Part shown: piece after piece, positions 1 to 8,279 of the stretch
How positions within the stretch are numbered: position 1 is the stretch's first letter
Layout: each line of letters starts with the position of its first letter
NCBI GenBank assembly: GCA_027056615.1
Contig: JALUKJ010000412.1
Span: 1-19,429, forward strand
Direction: 5' to 3'
From: Campylobacteraceae bacterium
GTDB lineage: Bacteria > Campylobacterota > Campylobacteria > Campylobacterales > Sulfurovaceae
Length of the DNA: 19,429 bases
Program-made: the position numbers and the translations under genes
Notes under the pieces: model-generated
Seen by the model: the letters and a program-made list of their open reading frames with translations, nothing else
What the model was told of the DNA's origin: nothing
The model's database searches: none

Positions 1-26
1 CTCTATGGTTGCTCAAAAATCTAATT

Positions 27-44
27 TTTCATTCTCATTTCATT
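27..44. promoter_or_regulatory. PhoB-box-like direct repeat upstream of the first operon
   Basis: Two copies of TTTCATT (27-33 and 38-44) are separated by four bases, giving an 11-base period. This is the geometry of binding sites for PhoB/OmpR-family winged-helix regulators. It lies about 40 bases before the first gene of an operon that encodes such a regulator, so it may be an autoregulatory site. The motif is AT-rich and short, so chance is possible. Confidence 0.35.
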
Positions 45-85
45 TTTAAAAGGTATTATTCCCTAAAATATTAGGAATATATAAA

Positions 86-988
86 ATGTTTAAAAAAATT
101 ATACTACTTACCATACTTCTTATTAGCATAGGACACACAAAAGACAATATTGTCATCTATCATGCTTACGGGAACAATCATCAAGTTATTGTTCAAGGTC
201 GAATGGAGAAAAAGAAAGATTTTAAAAAGGTAACCCAAGATGATGGATGGTTTAGAAATCTTTGGAGGAGACTTAGACAAGTTGAAGGAGATGAGATAGA
301 GAGTGAAAATATCAATCTCTCCATCAACCAAGAAACTTTTAAAACAAAAGGAGATGATGAGGGTTATTTTGAGTTTAATGTTAAAACAAAACAACTTCTT
401 CCAATGGGTTATCAAACGATTATGTTAAATATTGACGGTAATAAAAATCTACATGAGACCAAGGCAACTATTATTGATAGCACTCCTCTTGTAGGTATTA
501 TTTCTGATTTTGATGATACGATTATTGTCTCTGATGTAACCAATAAAATTAAATTGGGGTTCAATACGATGTTTAAAAACTATAAACAGAGAACCCTTGT
601 ACCCACTATGTTGGAGCGATTTCAAAAGATATTGGCTCAAAACCCCCAAGGTACACCAAGCACTCTTTTTATACTCTCAGGCTCTCCACAACAACTTTTT
701 ATACCTGTTGAAGAGTTTTTAGACTATTATCATTTTCCAAAAAGAACGCTTATTTTGAAAAAAGCACATGGAGAGAACCTTGACCCTCTTACTGACCAAT
801 TTGCCTATAAAACTCAAAAGATTGAACGACTTATTAAACTCTATCCTCATATAAAATGGGTTATGTTTGGGGATAGTGGAGAGAAGGATTATCAAGTTTA
901 TAAAGCTATCAAAGAGAAGTATCCTAAAAAAGTTAAAAGCTATTATATTCGTAATGTTGAGAGTGGGGAGATTAAGGAGTATAATTAA
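86..988 (+). CDS. Secreted App1-family (DUF2183) phosphatidate phosphatase-like protein
   Basis: A 300-aa protein with an N-terminal signal peptide or membrane anchor (about residues 1-18, basic start then hydrophobic run), so it probably acts outside the cytoplasm. Residues about 137-285 look like the App1 catalytic domain (PF09949, DUF2183), a HAD-like phosphatase fold. The DFDDT motif at 141-145 supplies the DxDxT nucleophile and acid/base aspartates. LSGSP is the likely motif II serine, and FGDSGEKD near residue 260 is the acidic metal-binding motif. The yeast family member dephosphorylates phosphatidate to diacylglycerol; the substrate of bacterial members is mostly untested, so phosphatidate or another phosphoester is an inference. 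The stop is followed two bases later by the response regulator start, indicating one operon. Residues about 20-130 resemble the beta-rich N-terminal part common in this family. Confidence 0.8.
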   Translation: MFKKIILLTILLISIGHTKDNIVIYHAYGNNHQVIVQGRMEKKKDFKKVTQDDGWFRNLWRRLRQVEGDEIESENINLSINQETFKTKGDDEGYFEFNVKTKQLLPMGYQTIMLNIDGNKNLHETKATIIDSTPLVGIISDFDDTIIVSDVTNKIKLGFNTMFKNYKQRTLVPTMLERFQKILAQNPQGTPSTLFILSGSPQQLFIPVEEFLDYYHFPKRTLILKKAHGENLDPLTDQFAYKTQKIERLIKLYPHIKWVMFGDSGEKDYQVYKAIKEKYPKKVKSYYIRNVESGEIKEYN

Positions 989-990
989 AC

Positions 991-1647
991 ATGAAAATTT
1001 TAATCATAGAAGATGACAAACATATACTCTCTTTTTTAACACGAGGTTTTGAAGAAGATGGCTACATTGTAGATAGTGCAACCGATGGTGTAGAGGGTGA
1101 ATATATGGCTTTGATACATAACTATGATGTCATTATATTGGACTGGATGTTGCCCTCTAAAGATGGCTTAGAGATTATCAAATCTTTACGGCAAAAAAGC
1201 ATTAGCACACCGACCATTATGCTAAGTGCCAAAGGTGACACGCGTGATAAAATATCAGGGCTAAAAAGTGGTGTAGATGACTATCTGCCTAAACCCTTCT
1301 CTTTTGAGGAGCTTTTAGCTAGGGTTGAGGCACTGTACCGTAGAAACATATCTAAGGGAGGAACATCTATAGCCATAGGAGATATTTCCATAGATACCAA
1401 TAGTAAAATAGTAACACACGATAATGAAGTGGTCACGCTCACAGCCAAGGAGTATGAACTTTTACTATTTTTACTCAAACATAAAAATAGCATGGTTTCT
1501 AATGCTATGATAGAAGAGCAACTTTGGAATCATCAAGAGTACATTAACAGCAATGTCATACAAGTAACCATCTATAATCTACGTAAAAAACTGGGTAAAG
1601 AACTCATAAAAAGTAGTCGAGGTTTAGGGTATAAAATTGAAGCTTAA
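991..1647 (+). CDS. OmpR/PhoB-family response regulator
   Basis: A 218-aa two-domain response regulator. The receiver domain (about 1-118) has the acidic pocket E7-D8-D9, phosphoacceptor D51 in ILDWMLP, the switch residue S79 in IMLSAKG and the conserved K101 in the LPKPF motif. The C-terminal part (about 125-218) is a winged-helix DNA-binding domain with LTAKEYELLLFLLKH and a terminal GLGYKIE wing typical of OmpR/PhoB proteins. It starts two bases after the phosphatase stop and its end overlaps the sensor kinase start by 11 bases, so the pair is translationally coupled. The target genes cannot be read from the sequence; the phosphatase just upstream and the operon itself are the natural candidates. 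It resembles the generic heavy-metal/envelope-stress type, but I cannot assign a specific ortholog. Confidence 0.95.
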   Translation: MKILIIEDDKHILSFLTRGFEEDGYIVDSATDGVEGEYMALIHNYDVIILDWMLPSKDGLEIIKSLRQKSISTPTIMLSAKGDTRDKISGLKSGVDDYLPKPFSFEELLARVEALYRRNISKGGTSIAIGDISIDTNSKIVTHDNEVVTLTAKEYELLLFLLKHKNSMVSNAMIEEQLWNHQEYINSNVIQVTIYNLRKKLGKELIKSSRGLGYKIEA

Positions 1648-2950
1648 AAACAGAGTTTTATGGTGGTTTGGTGGGGTTACATTTTTACTACTAACACTCT
1701 TTAGTTTTGCATTTTATTATTTTTTAAATCAAAGTATCAACAGTGCTTTACAAACAAAATCTCAAAAAATAGCCCAATATGTACGCCTTGAACTTTTACC
1801 CAAACGCCAAGCCATACTTTCGGATGCAACACTATCAGGGTATCAAGTTGCAGTCTATGATAGACAGGCTACACTTGTCTCTAAAACAGCCAATTACAAT
1901 TTTGAAAAGAGTCGTGAGTATTTAAACAAAAAAGAGTCATTTTTTATTTTTTATGAACATAATGACCATGATTTTGTAGATATACTCTATATTGATAAAG
2001 ACAAGTATTATGTGATATTTGTTTATGAAAAACAGATTGATAATAAAATAGATGCTTTTGAAGATACACTCTTGGTTTTAGTGCCTATGTTATTACTATT
2101 GTTGCTTGTTTTAGCTTCCAAAATGGCAGATAAGATCTTACTTCCCATACAACAATTAAGAGAGGCAACGCAAGATATTAGTCTGAACAATATGAATAAA
2201 ACCATTACACTTCCTAAAGAAGATGATGAGATAAAAGCACTCGTACACTCTTTTAACAGCATGACAAAAAGGCTAAGTGACGGAGTAGAAAGACTAGACA
2301 GATTTAATTCTGATGTCTCACATGAACTTAAAACGCCTTTAACTGTCATAAAAGGAGAGGTAGAGATAACTTTGCGTAAACCAAGAGAACCACAAGTCTA
2401 TCAGAAGAGTATGCAGGTTATTTTAAACCAAAGTGAACAGATGGAGCAGATGGTGACACAACTACTTCTTTTGACAAAATACACCAAAGAGAATATCCAT
2501 CTCTCTTTTGAACCATGTAGCCTTGATGGCATTCTCATTGCAACCATAGATAAATTTGAAACAGCACTTCAAGAGAAAAATCTAAAACTACACATCAATA
2601 AACTAGAACCCATAACCATAGAAGCAAATCCTATTCTTATAGAGTCTATTTTTGTAAACCTTATAGATAATGCTATCAAATATACACCAATCCATCGCAA
2701 TATTTATATCTCTCTTTACCAAAAAGAAAAGGTACATTTTATCATCAAAGATGAGGGTGTAGGCATAGATGCCAAGCAACTTTCAAAATTAACAGATAGA
2801 TTCTATAGAGTCGATACCTCTCGAAATAAAAAGATAAAAGGTTTTGGACTTGGGTTGAGCATTGTTAGTAATGCTGTGATGTTGCATGGTGGGGATATAA
2901 AAATAAATTCTGCATTAGAAAAAGGAACGACTATAGATATTATTTTATAA
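1637..2950 (+). CDS. Membrane sensor histidine kinase
   Basis: A 437-aa sensor kinase starting at TTG inside the end of the response regulator gene. Transmembrane segments lie near residues 10-31 and 143-160, with a periplasmic sensor loop of about 110 residues between them that I do not recognise. A HAMP-like linker follows (about 162-215). The dimerisation/phosphoacceptor domain carries H229 in FNSDVSHELKTPL. The ATP-binding domain shows the N box around N341-N345 (NLIDNAIKY), the G1 box DEGVGID, the F box FYRVD and the G2 box GFGLGLSIV, so all catalytic motifs are intact. It should phosphorylate the upstream regulator at D51. The stimulus is unknown; membrane or envelope stress is suggested only by the phosphatase in the same operon. 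Confidence 0.93.
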   Translation: MKLKNRVLWWFGGVTFLLLTLFSFAFYYFLNQSINSALQTKSQKIAQYVRLELLPKRQAILSDATLSGYQVAVYDRQATLVSKTANYNFEKSREYLNKKESFFIFYEHNDHDFVDILYIDKDKYYVIFVYEKQIDNKIDAFEDTLLVLVPMLLLLLLVLASKMADKILLPIQQLREATQDISLNNMNKTITLPKEDDEIKALVHSFNSMTKRLSDGVERLDRFNSDVSHELKTPLTVIKGEVEITLRKPREPQVYQKSMQVILNQSEQMEQMVTQLLLLTKYTKENIHLSFEPCSLDGILIATIDKFETALQEKNLKLHINKLEPITIEANPILIESIFVNLIDNAIKYTPIHRNIYISLYQKEKVHFIIKDEGVGIDAKQLSKLTDRFYRVDTSRNKKIKGFGLGLSIVSNAVMLHGGDIKINSALEKGTTIDIIL

Positions 2951-2977
2951 ATTCTTAAAGTACCGATATTTCAGTCT

Positions 2978-3045
2978 TTTTCCTCGTTCCTCAACTCCAG
3001 TTGTGGAATGCTCATTGGAGTAACAAAAACATAATAAAATCATTT
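2978..3045 (+). repeat. 68-bp direct repeat, copy 1
   Basis: This copy matches 3328-3395 at 67 of 68 positions (G3010 versus A3360). It contains CTCGTTCC near the left and GGAATGC in the middle, the same end sequences as the hairpin at 13864-13893, so it belongs to one extragenic palindrome family. An inner CTCCA/TTGGAG pair could add a second small stem. Confidence 0.9.
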
Positions 3046-3058
3046 ACTCCAATATGTA

Positions 3059-3080
3059 TGACGAAGCTGGAGCTTCGTCA
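3059..3080. repeat. Perfect 10-bp-arm extragenic palindrome
   Basis: The arm TGACGAAGCT (3059-3068) pairs perfectly with AGCTTCGTCA (3071-3080) around a GG loop. The strong stem may also act as a bidirectional terminator between the kinase and downstream DNA, but there is no U-run directly after it. The very short loop favours a cruciform or REP-like role over a classical terminator. Confidence 0.85.
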
Positions 3081-3223
3081 CGAGTAAAAAGATTATAAAT
3101 TATAAAAATTCCAATATTGATTAAAATACTTTTAGTTATAATATAAGTGATTAAAGTGAAAAACGTTGTAAGCCTATATTTTATGGCGTTTAATAGGAAA
3201 AGAAGTTATATAGTGTTAGAATA

Positions 3224-3252
3224 TAATTGTGTAAGTACCAGTTACACAATTA
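3224..3252. repeat. 11-bp-arm inverted repeat
   Basis: TAATTGTGTAA (3224-3234) and TTACACAATTA (3242-3252) are perfect reverse complements with a 7-base loop, GTACCAG. It could be an operator or an RNA hairpin upstream of the short frame at 3274. It is unlike the GC-rich palindromes nearby. Confidence 0.75.
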
Positions 3253-3327
3253 AGATAAAAGGTGAAATATACAGTGATTACTGAAAATTTAATAAATCCC
3301 CTAGCAGGAGAGATTTCCTCTAAAGAC

Positions 3328-3395
3328 TTTTCCTCGTTCCTCAACTCCAGTTGTGGAATACTCATTGGAGTAACAAAAACATAATAAAATCATTT
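3328..3395 (+). repeat. 68-bp direct repeat, copy 2
   Basis: This is the second copy of the element at 2978-3045, in the same orientation, 350 bases downstream. It supplies the last half of the 36-codon frame at 3274-3384, which suggests the repeat inserted into, or recombined with, an older gene end. Confidence 0.9.
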
Positions 3396-3523
3396 CATTA
3401 AAATTGGATTTACTTAGCGTGAACGGTACTAGTTTTTATTTTAGGAGTAAAGAGCTAAAACAATGGCATCTATCACACTTCCTATTGCCTCTTTTATAAA
3501 ATTTGTACCATTACTTTGGAGAC

Positions 3524-4120
3524 TCACTTTATAATCCGTCGTGCAGTAACAAAAAGTCTACTATATCGACTTTTAGAAAAAGAGCTAGTGATAATTCCTT
3601 TCTTTTTAGAAGCAGCATGAATAAATTTGTCATTACCTAAATACATACCAACATGAGTTACAGGAATACCCCTAGATTTGTCGGTTAAAAAGAAGAGTAA
3701 GTCACCTTTTTTAAGTTCAAAACGGCTCACTTCTTTTCCTACTTTTGATTGTTCATAAGCTGTTCTTGGAAGCTCTACTCCCTCTTTACGGTAGAGGTAT
3801 TGCATATAGCCTGAACAGTCAAAGGCATTGGGTTTTGTTCCACCCCATACATAGTTTTCTCCAAGGTGAGTTTTAGCATTTTTTAGTATTGTACTTTTAT
3901 CATAAAAACCACTCTCTAATCTTTTTTTATGAAGTTTGTCTATCTGTTTTATTAGCTCTTTTTGCTCCTTAAGTAGGTCATCAAAATAGACATTTTTTAC
4001 ATTATTTATCTTTTTGTCTTTAATTACATTTCCATTTTTATCTTTTATAATAAAGATGTTTTTAGGACTAGCAAGGATAAATGAGGTAAAAAGTATAAGA
4101 TATAATATTAAATTTTTCAT
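3524..4120 (-). CDS. NlpC/P60 family cell-wall hydrolase
   Basis: A 198-aa exported protein with a signal peptide (about 1-18, ending near ILAS). Residues about 45-68 are charged and likely helical, and the NlpC/P60 cysteine peptidase domain covers about 76-198. The catalytic triad is visible: C102 in FDCSGYMQYLY, H156 in THVGMYLG and H168 in KFIHAA. These enzymes cut peptide stems of peptidoglycan, typically the D-Glu to diaminopimelate bond, so it should act in the periplasm in wall turnover. The gene stands alone on the reverse strand, convergent with the sensor kinase and co-directional with ccoG but probably independent of it. No good ribosome site is seen at this start, though the signal peptide begins right at it. 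It could equally be described as a spr/MepS-like endopeptidase. Confidence 0.9.
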   Translation of the reverse strand: MKNLILYLILFTSFILASPKNIFIIKDKNGNVIKDKKINNVKNVYFDDLLKEQKELIKQIDKLHKKRLESGFYDKSTILKNAKTHLGENYVWGGTKPNAFDCSGYMQYLYRKEGVELPRTAYEQSKVGKEVSRFELKKGDLLFFLTDKSRGIPVTHVGMYLGNDKFIHAASKKKGIITSSFSKSRYSRLFVTARRIIK

Positions 4121-4193
4121 AAAAATATTATATCCAAAAATATATAAAAAATTAAGTTGAAGCAGTAGTGGTATATTACTGCTTCAATAGGAA

Positions 4194-5549
4194 TTATTTA
4201 AGCTTATCAGCTCTTGGGTAGATAAATACAGCTTTTCTAAGAACAAAGACTCTATCAGGTTCATCAACAGCATAAGCTTTGAGTGTAATGGTAATAGGAG
4301 TATCTTTTGTATTATCATTAACCAATCTCTCTTTTGTTGAAAGTTTAATAACTTTTTTAGCCAATTTACCAGGTCTTAAGGTTAGCTCTTTAAATCTTTC
4401 AATTTTAACTTTACCTGCATATTTACCAATAACTTCTAGTTTATAAGTATGTTTTTTAGACTCTGTATTTTGGAAAAGTAGTATATAGTTATTTTCAACA
4501 AGATTACCCTCTTTGACTTTATATAGTTGGGTTGTTTTGTTAACATTTAGAAGCATATACTCCTTTGTTCCTCCCATTACAAATAGCATAAAGACGATGG
4601 CAAGTAAAGCTACTGCATACATATATGTTTTTTTACGCCATATTTTAGTTGGTTTACCTTCCACAACTTCATTTCTACTACTCCACTGAACTAGTGACTC
4701 TTTACCTAATTTGCCCATGACTTTAGTACAAGCATCGACACACTCTAAACAGTTGATACACTCTAGCTGTGTACCTTCTCTAATATCAATATGGGTAGGA
4801 CAAACAGTTACACAACTTTGACATGCTGTACAGTCATACTCCTCTTTGTCTAAATCTTTCTGTTTAAAGACAATCTTTTCATGATGTTCATTATAAATTT
4901 TTCCACCTCTTTTTTCACTATAAATAGCTTGAAGTGTATCTTCATCGTAAAGAACTGATTGAACTCTTGAGTAAGGACAGACATAAATACACCAATCCTC
5001 TTTAAGAAAAATAATATCATAAATTAAAAAAGCAACAATACCTAGCCAAAATCCAAGAAGAATAGTATGGTCCATAGGCGATGCTAGATATGAAAAGAAG
5101 TCAGATGGTGGAATAAAGAACCATAAAAAGTTTGCAGAAGCTATAAGTGAGAGAAGTGTCCAAATAAGAATAGCTACAACTCTTTTTCCAGCATGTTTTT
5201 TATAGTCTGGCTCTTTTTGTTTGTTATTGATTCTTTTTCTAAGACCAAGAAGTTTTGTCTCAATTAAATCTCTATAGATAACTCTAAAGATTGTTTGAGG
5301 ACAAGCCCAACCACAAAATGCACGACCTCCTACAGCTGTTACAGCAAAGATACCAATAAACCCTAGCATTAGTAGAAAAGGCATCATGTATAACTCTTGC
5401 ATGTCAAATGCAGTACCCATCAAATGTAGTTGTTTTTTATCAAAAGATAAAAGAAAGAGGTGGTTCCCTCCAATAGTAATAAAAGGCATAACCAATGCTA
5501 CTATTGTTGCGAGAACATAAGCGTAATAGCGTTTAATTCGATATGTCAT
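4194..5549 (-). CDS. ccoG: CcoG, cbb3 oxidase assembly Cu(II) reductase / polyferredoxin
   Basis: A 451-aa membrane iron-sulfur protein. Hydrophobic helices lie near residues 10-30, 50-75, 130-150, 160-180 and 310-326. The motif CGWACPQTIFR follows helix 2. A 2x[4Fe-4S] ferredoxin module at about 240-275 reads CTACQSCVTVCP and CINCLECVDAC. The C-terminal 110 residues form the Ig-like FixG_C domain expected in the periplasm. Family knowledge: CcoG (FixG/RdxA) reduces Cu(II) to Cu(I), which feeds the copper ATPase CcoI for assembly of the CuB centre in CcoN. The start is preceded by AGGAG seven bases upstream. It is divergent from ccoI with 140 bases between them, so the two assembly genes may share a control region. 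Length is close to the usual family size. Confidence 0.95.
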   Translation of the reverse strand: MTYRIKRYYAYVLATIVALVMPFITIGGNHLFLLSFDKKQLHLMGTAFDMQELYMMPFLLMLGFIGIFAVTAVGGRAFCGWACPQTIFRVIYRDLIETKLLGLRKRINNKQKEPDYKKHAGKRVVAILIWTLLSLIASANFLWFFIPPSDFFSYLASPMDHTILLGFWLGIVAFLIYDIIFLKEDWCIYVCPYSRVQSVLYDEDTLQAIYSEKRGGKIYNEHHEKIVFKQKDLDKEEYDCTACQSCVTVCPTHIDIREGTQLECINCLECVDACTKVMGKLGKESLVQWSSRNEVVEGKPTKIWRKKTYMYAVALLAIVFMLFVMGGTKEYMLLNVNKTTQLYKVKEGNLVENNYILLFQNTESKKHTYKLEVIGKYAGKVKIERFKELTLRPGKLAKKVIKLSTKERLVNDNTKDTPITITLKAYAVDEPDRVFVLRKAVFIYPRADKLK

Positions 5550-5689
5550 AAAAGACTCCTTGTTTTTTTTGTATAATATCTATATAATATAAAAATAAGG
5601 TATAATTTTAACAATTATATCTTAAAATTATAATAAATATAATATTTACTTATAGTTTTTGTGACAAAAAGTGACAAAAGGAAATTTTT
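5550..5689. promoter_or_regulatory. Divergent ccoG/ccoI control region
   Basis: This very AT-rich spacer separates the two assembly genes. It contains a perfect 11-base inverted repeat, TATAATTTTAA (5601-5611) and TTAAAATTATA (5622-5632), with a 10-base centre, and several TATAAT-like -10 candidates on both strands. Just before ccoI there is a tandem GTGACAAAA (5661-5669 and 5671-5679). Either element could be an operator; neither matches a consensus I can name with confidence. Confidence 0.45.
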
Positions 5690-8089
5690 TTGCCAATAGT
5701 TAAGTGTACCCATTGCCAATTAGAATTTGATGAATCTGTAATGATTACAGAAGAGAGTGACCCAAGTTTGTACTTTTGTTGCAATGGGTGTCAAGGGGTC
5801 TATCATCTGTTGAAAGATGATGGATTAGATAGCTTTTATGACAAGATGGGGAATAGTAAAATTGCTCCTCCTCTAGCTGTAGATAATGATAGCTCTAGTT
5901 TTGATATGGAGAGTTTTAGACAGCGATATATTAAAACTACATCAGATGGATTTTCTTCGGTTGATTTGGTTATGGAGGGGATTCATTGTGCAGCTTGTAT
6001 TTGGCTTAATGAAAAAGTATTAGCAGACAAAGAGGGAATTGTTGAAGCCTCTATAAACTTTACCAATAACAAAGCCAAAATAGTTTGGGATGAAGATACT
6101 ATTGCTCTCTCTACTATTATAGATACCATTCGTAGTATTGGATACAATGCCTATCCTTATGATAGAAGTCAAGAAGATATTAAAGCTACCAAAAATAAAA
6201 GAGACTATTTTATACGAATGGCAATTGCTATTTTCGCCTCTATGAATATTATGATGATAGATGTGGCAAAGTATGCAGGGTTTTTTAGTGGAATGAAAGA
6301 GGAGACGCTACATTTAGTACATATTGCAGAGTTTATCTTTGCTACTCCTGTACTATTTTATAGTGGTTGGATTTTCTTTCGAGGGGCATACTATGGTTTA
6401 AAAAATAGAATCTTAAATATGGATTTCCTTGTCTCTTCTGGTGCGACACTCACTTATACCTATTCACTTTATATACTTTTTGGAGGGAAAGGACATAGCT
6501 ATTTTGATTCGGTGGCGATGATTATTACCTTTGTATTAGTGGGAAAATATTTAGAAGTTATAGGTAAGAAAAATGCTGTTGATACAATGGATAAGATTCG
6601 TTCACAAGTACCTTTAGAAGCGACTATTGTTGAAGATGGGGTTAAACGAGTTGTACCACTTGATTCCATAGAAGTAGGGAATATTATAGAGGTAAAAACA
6701 GGTGAAAAAGCTACAGTTGATGGTCTGCTTATAGGTTCTAGTGGTACGTTTGATGAGAGTTCTTTAAGTGGTGAGTCATTGCCTGTTGAAAAAAAAGCAG
6801 GAGATACTATCTATAGTGGAACGATTAATACAGGTAAAGTTATTCGATACAGTGCCACTAAAAACTATGCAAACTCGACACTTAACAATATTGTAACACT
6901 CTTAGAGGATGCACTATCTTCAAAACCAGAGATAGAAGATACCACTAATGAACTCTCTAAATACTTCTCTATAACTATTTTGCTTTTAGCAATTTTAACT
7001 TTTGTAGGTTGGTATTGGTATGGTGGTGATTTTGAACAAGCTTTGATTGTCTCTATCTCTGTTATTGTTATTGCTTGTCCTTGTGCCTTAGCTTTAGCAA
7101 CACCTATTGCGTCACTAATTGGTATCTCTTGGGCTGCTGAAAAAGGGTTACTCTTTAAAGAGGCAAAATTTATTGAGACTTTCTCTAAAGCAGATACTGT
7201 AGTACTTGATAAAACAGGTACAATTACAGAAGGGAAACTAACTGTTAAAGATGTAAGAGGAGAGATTTTAACAGAACATCTTCCCATACTTTATGCTTTA
7301 AGTGATAGCTCTACACACCCTGTTAGTTTGGCTGTCAAAAACTATTTGGAAAACAGATTTAAAGATATTGAGATAGTAGAGTTAGAAAATATAGAACAGA
7401 TACAGGGAAAAGGACTTAAAGCAAATTATAATGGTAAGGTAGTTTTAGGAGGAAATGGTAAATTACTAAAAGAGTATAATATAGATATTAATTTAGATAG
7501 TGACTATACCGTTTATAACTTTGCTTTAGATGGAAAGATTATTGCCTCTTTTGAGCTTGAAGATGCTATAAAAGAGGGTGCAAAAGAGTTAATAGCATAT
7601 CTAAATAGTATAGAAGTCGAGGTAGTAATGGCAACAGGTGACCATGAAAATGTGGCTAGAAGAGTTGCTAAAGAGGTTGGTATAAAAAACTTTAAATCAT
7701 CATTTTCTCCTATAGAAAAAGCAGACTATATTGACACTTTAAAAGAGCAGGGTAAAAAAGTAGTAATGATAGGTGATGGTATTAATGATGCACTAGCTCT
7801 CTCAAAAGCAGATATAGCCATAGCGATGGGCAGTGGAGCAGATGTATCATTGGCTGTGAGTGATGTGGTTATTTTAAACAATTCACTTCAAGCCATAGAA
7901 GATAGTTTTATGATTTCTCGTCGAACTTTTAAGTTTATTAAGCAAAATTTAGCACTTTCACTTATTTATAATGTTATAACTATACCAATTGCAATGGCAG
8001 GGTATGTTATACCGTTGATGGCTGCACTATCTATGAGTTTAAGCTCCTTGTTGGTAGTGGGGAACTCTATGAGAATTAAGAGAGGGTAG
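5690..8089 (+). CDS. ccoI: CcoI, Cu(I)-exporting P-type ATPase for cbb3 oxidase assembly
   Basis: A 799-aa P1B-type ATPase starting at TTG, with AAAGGA about eight bases upstream. The N-terminal 40 residues form a cysteine-rich module (C6/C9 and C30/C31/C34) like the ATPase metal-binding domain PF12156. A heavy-metal-associated domain follows with C100-A-A-C103. The membrane metal site CPC is at 463-465, phosphorylation D507 lies in DKTGTITEG, and the GDGIND hinge is at 695-700. The actuator motif appears as SGESLPVEK. This N-terminal architecture is that of the CcoI/FixI/CopA2 branch, which moves Cu(I) slowly to the periplasm for insertion into cbb3 oxidase, not for copper resistance. The context (ccoG divergent, ccoS and ccoN downstream) supports this. 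The gene is intact. It may also be labelled copA2 or fixI. Confidence 0.95.
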   Translation: MPIVKCTHCQLEFDESVMITEESDPSLYFCCNGCQGVYHLLKDDGLDSFYDKMGNSKIAPPLAVDNDSSSFDMESFRQRYIKTTSDGFSSVDLVMEGIHCAACIWLNEKVLADKEGIVEASINFTNNKAKIVWDEDTIALSTIIDTIRSIGYNAYPYDRSQEDIKATKNKRDYFIRMAIAIFASMNIMMIDVAKYAGFFSGMKEETLHLVHIAEFIFATPVLFYSGWIFFRGAYYGLKNRILNMDFLVSSGATLTYTYSLYILFGGKGHSYFDSVAMIITFVLVGKYLEVIGKKNAVDTMDKIRSQVPLEATIVEDGVKRVVPLDSIEVGNIIEVKTGEKATVDGLLIGSSGTFDESSLSGESLPVEKKAGDTIYSGTINTGKVIRYSATKNYANSTLNNIVTLLEDALSSKPEIEDTTNELSKYFSITILLLAILTFVGWYWYGGDFEQALIVSISVIVIACPCALALATPIASLIGISWAAEKGLLFKEAKFIETFSKADTVVLDKTGTITEGKLTVKDVRGEILTEHLPILYALSDSSTHPVSLAVKNYLENRFKDIEIVELENIEQIQGKGLKANYNGKVVLGGNGKLLKEYNIDINLDSDYTVYNFALDGKIIASFELEDAIKEGAKELIAYLNSIEVEVVMATGDHENVARRVAKEVGIKNFKSSFSPIEKADYIDTLKEQGKKVVMIGDGINDALALSKADIAIAMGSGADVSLAVSDVVILNNSLQAIEDSFMISRRTFKFIKQNLALSLIYNVITIPIAMAGYVIPLMAALSMSLSSLLVVGNSMRIKRG

Positions 8090-8112
8090 GCAATTAAAAC
8101 ATTTTGCGTAAC

Positions 8113-8212
8113 GTAGGTTCGATTTCATCGAACATCAAAATCAAATACAAAAAACAAAATAATATTTATAAAAATTGAATATTAATATTACGTTCGATGA
8201 AATCGAACCTAC
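8113..8212. repeat. Long nested inverted repeat (MITE- or REP-pair-like)
   Basis: A perfect 21-base inverted repeat occupies 8113-8133 and 8192-8212, with an AT-rich 58-base centre. Each arm is itself a small hairpin (GTTCGAT and ATCGAAC around three bases), so the element can fold as one long stem or as two separate hairpins, as BIME/REP pairs do. It lies between ccoI and ccoS with no open frame inside. It could act as a terminator or mRNA stabiliser between the two genes. Confidence 0.85.
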
Positions 8213-8279
8213 AGGATTTAAGCTTATTTTACGAATAGGAAAAATATGCTACAATAATTAAAAAAACAAAGGATAAAAA

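Larger units (their letters stand above)
2951..3523. other. Gene-free stretch with repeats and hairpins
   Basis: This gap between the converging kinase and NlpC/P60 genes has no convincing gene. It holds two copies of a 68-base direct repeat and two separate hairpins, each listed on its own. The only open frames are very short: a 36-codon GTG frame at 3274-3384 that runs into the second repeat copy, and a 23-codon frame at 3463-3534 that overlaps the end of the NlpC/P60 gene. The first has a plausible ribosome site (AAAGGTGA) and could be the 5' stub of a gene cut by the repeat. Confidence 0.7.

Noticed and set aside
2023..2349. Serine-rich reverse frame opposite the sensor kinase
   Set aside because: Composition and position show it to be an antisense shadow of the kinase gene.
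3224..3252. Hairpin as an integron attC site
   Set aside because: It lacks the attC core motifs and there is no integrase or cassette structure.
2978..3395. Two direct repeat copies as a possible minimal CRISPR array
   Set aside because: Only two copies, 68 bases each with a 282-base gap, and no Cas genes nearby.
3463..3534. 23-codon frame overlapping the end of the NlpC/P60 gene
   Set aside because: Too short, no clear partner, and it overlaps the end of a conserved gene on the other strand.
6865..7287. 140-codon open frame antisense to ccoI
   Set aside because: It is low-complexity, serine-rich and lies opposite a highly conserved ATPase core; it is a shadow of the real gene.
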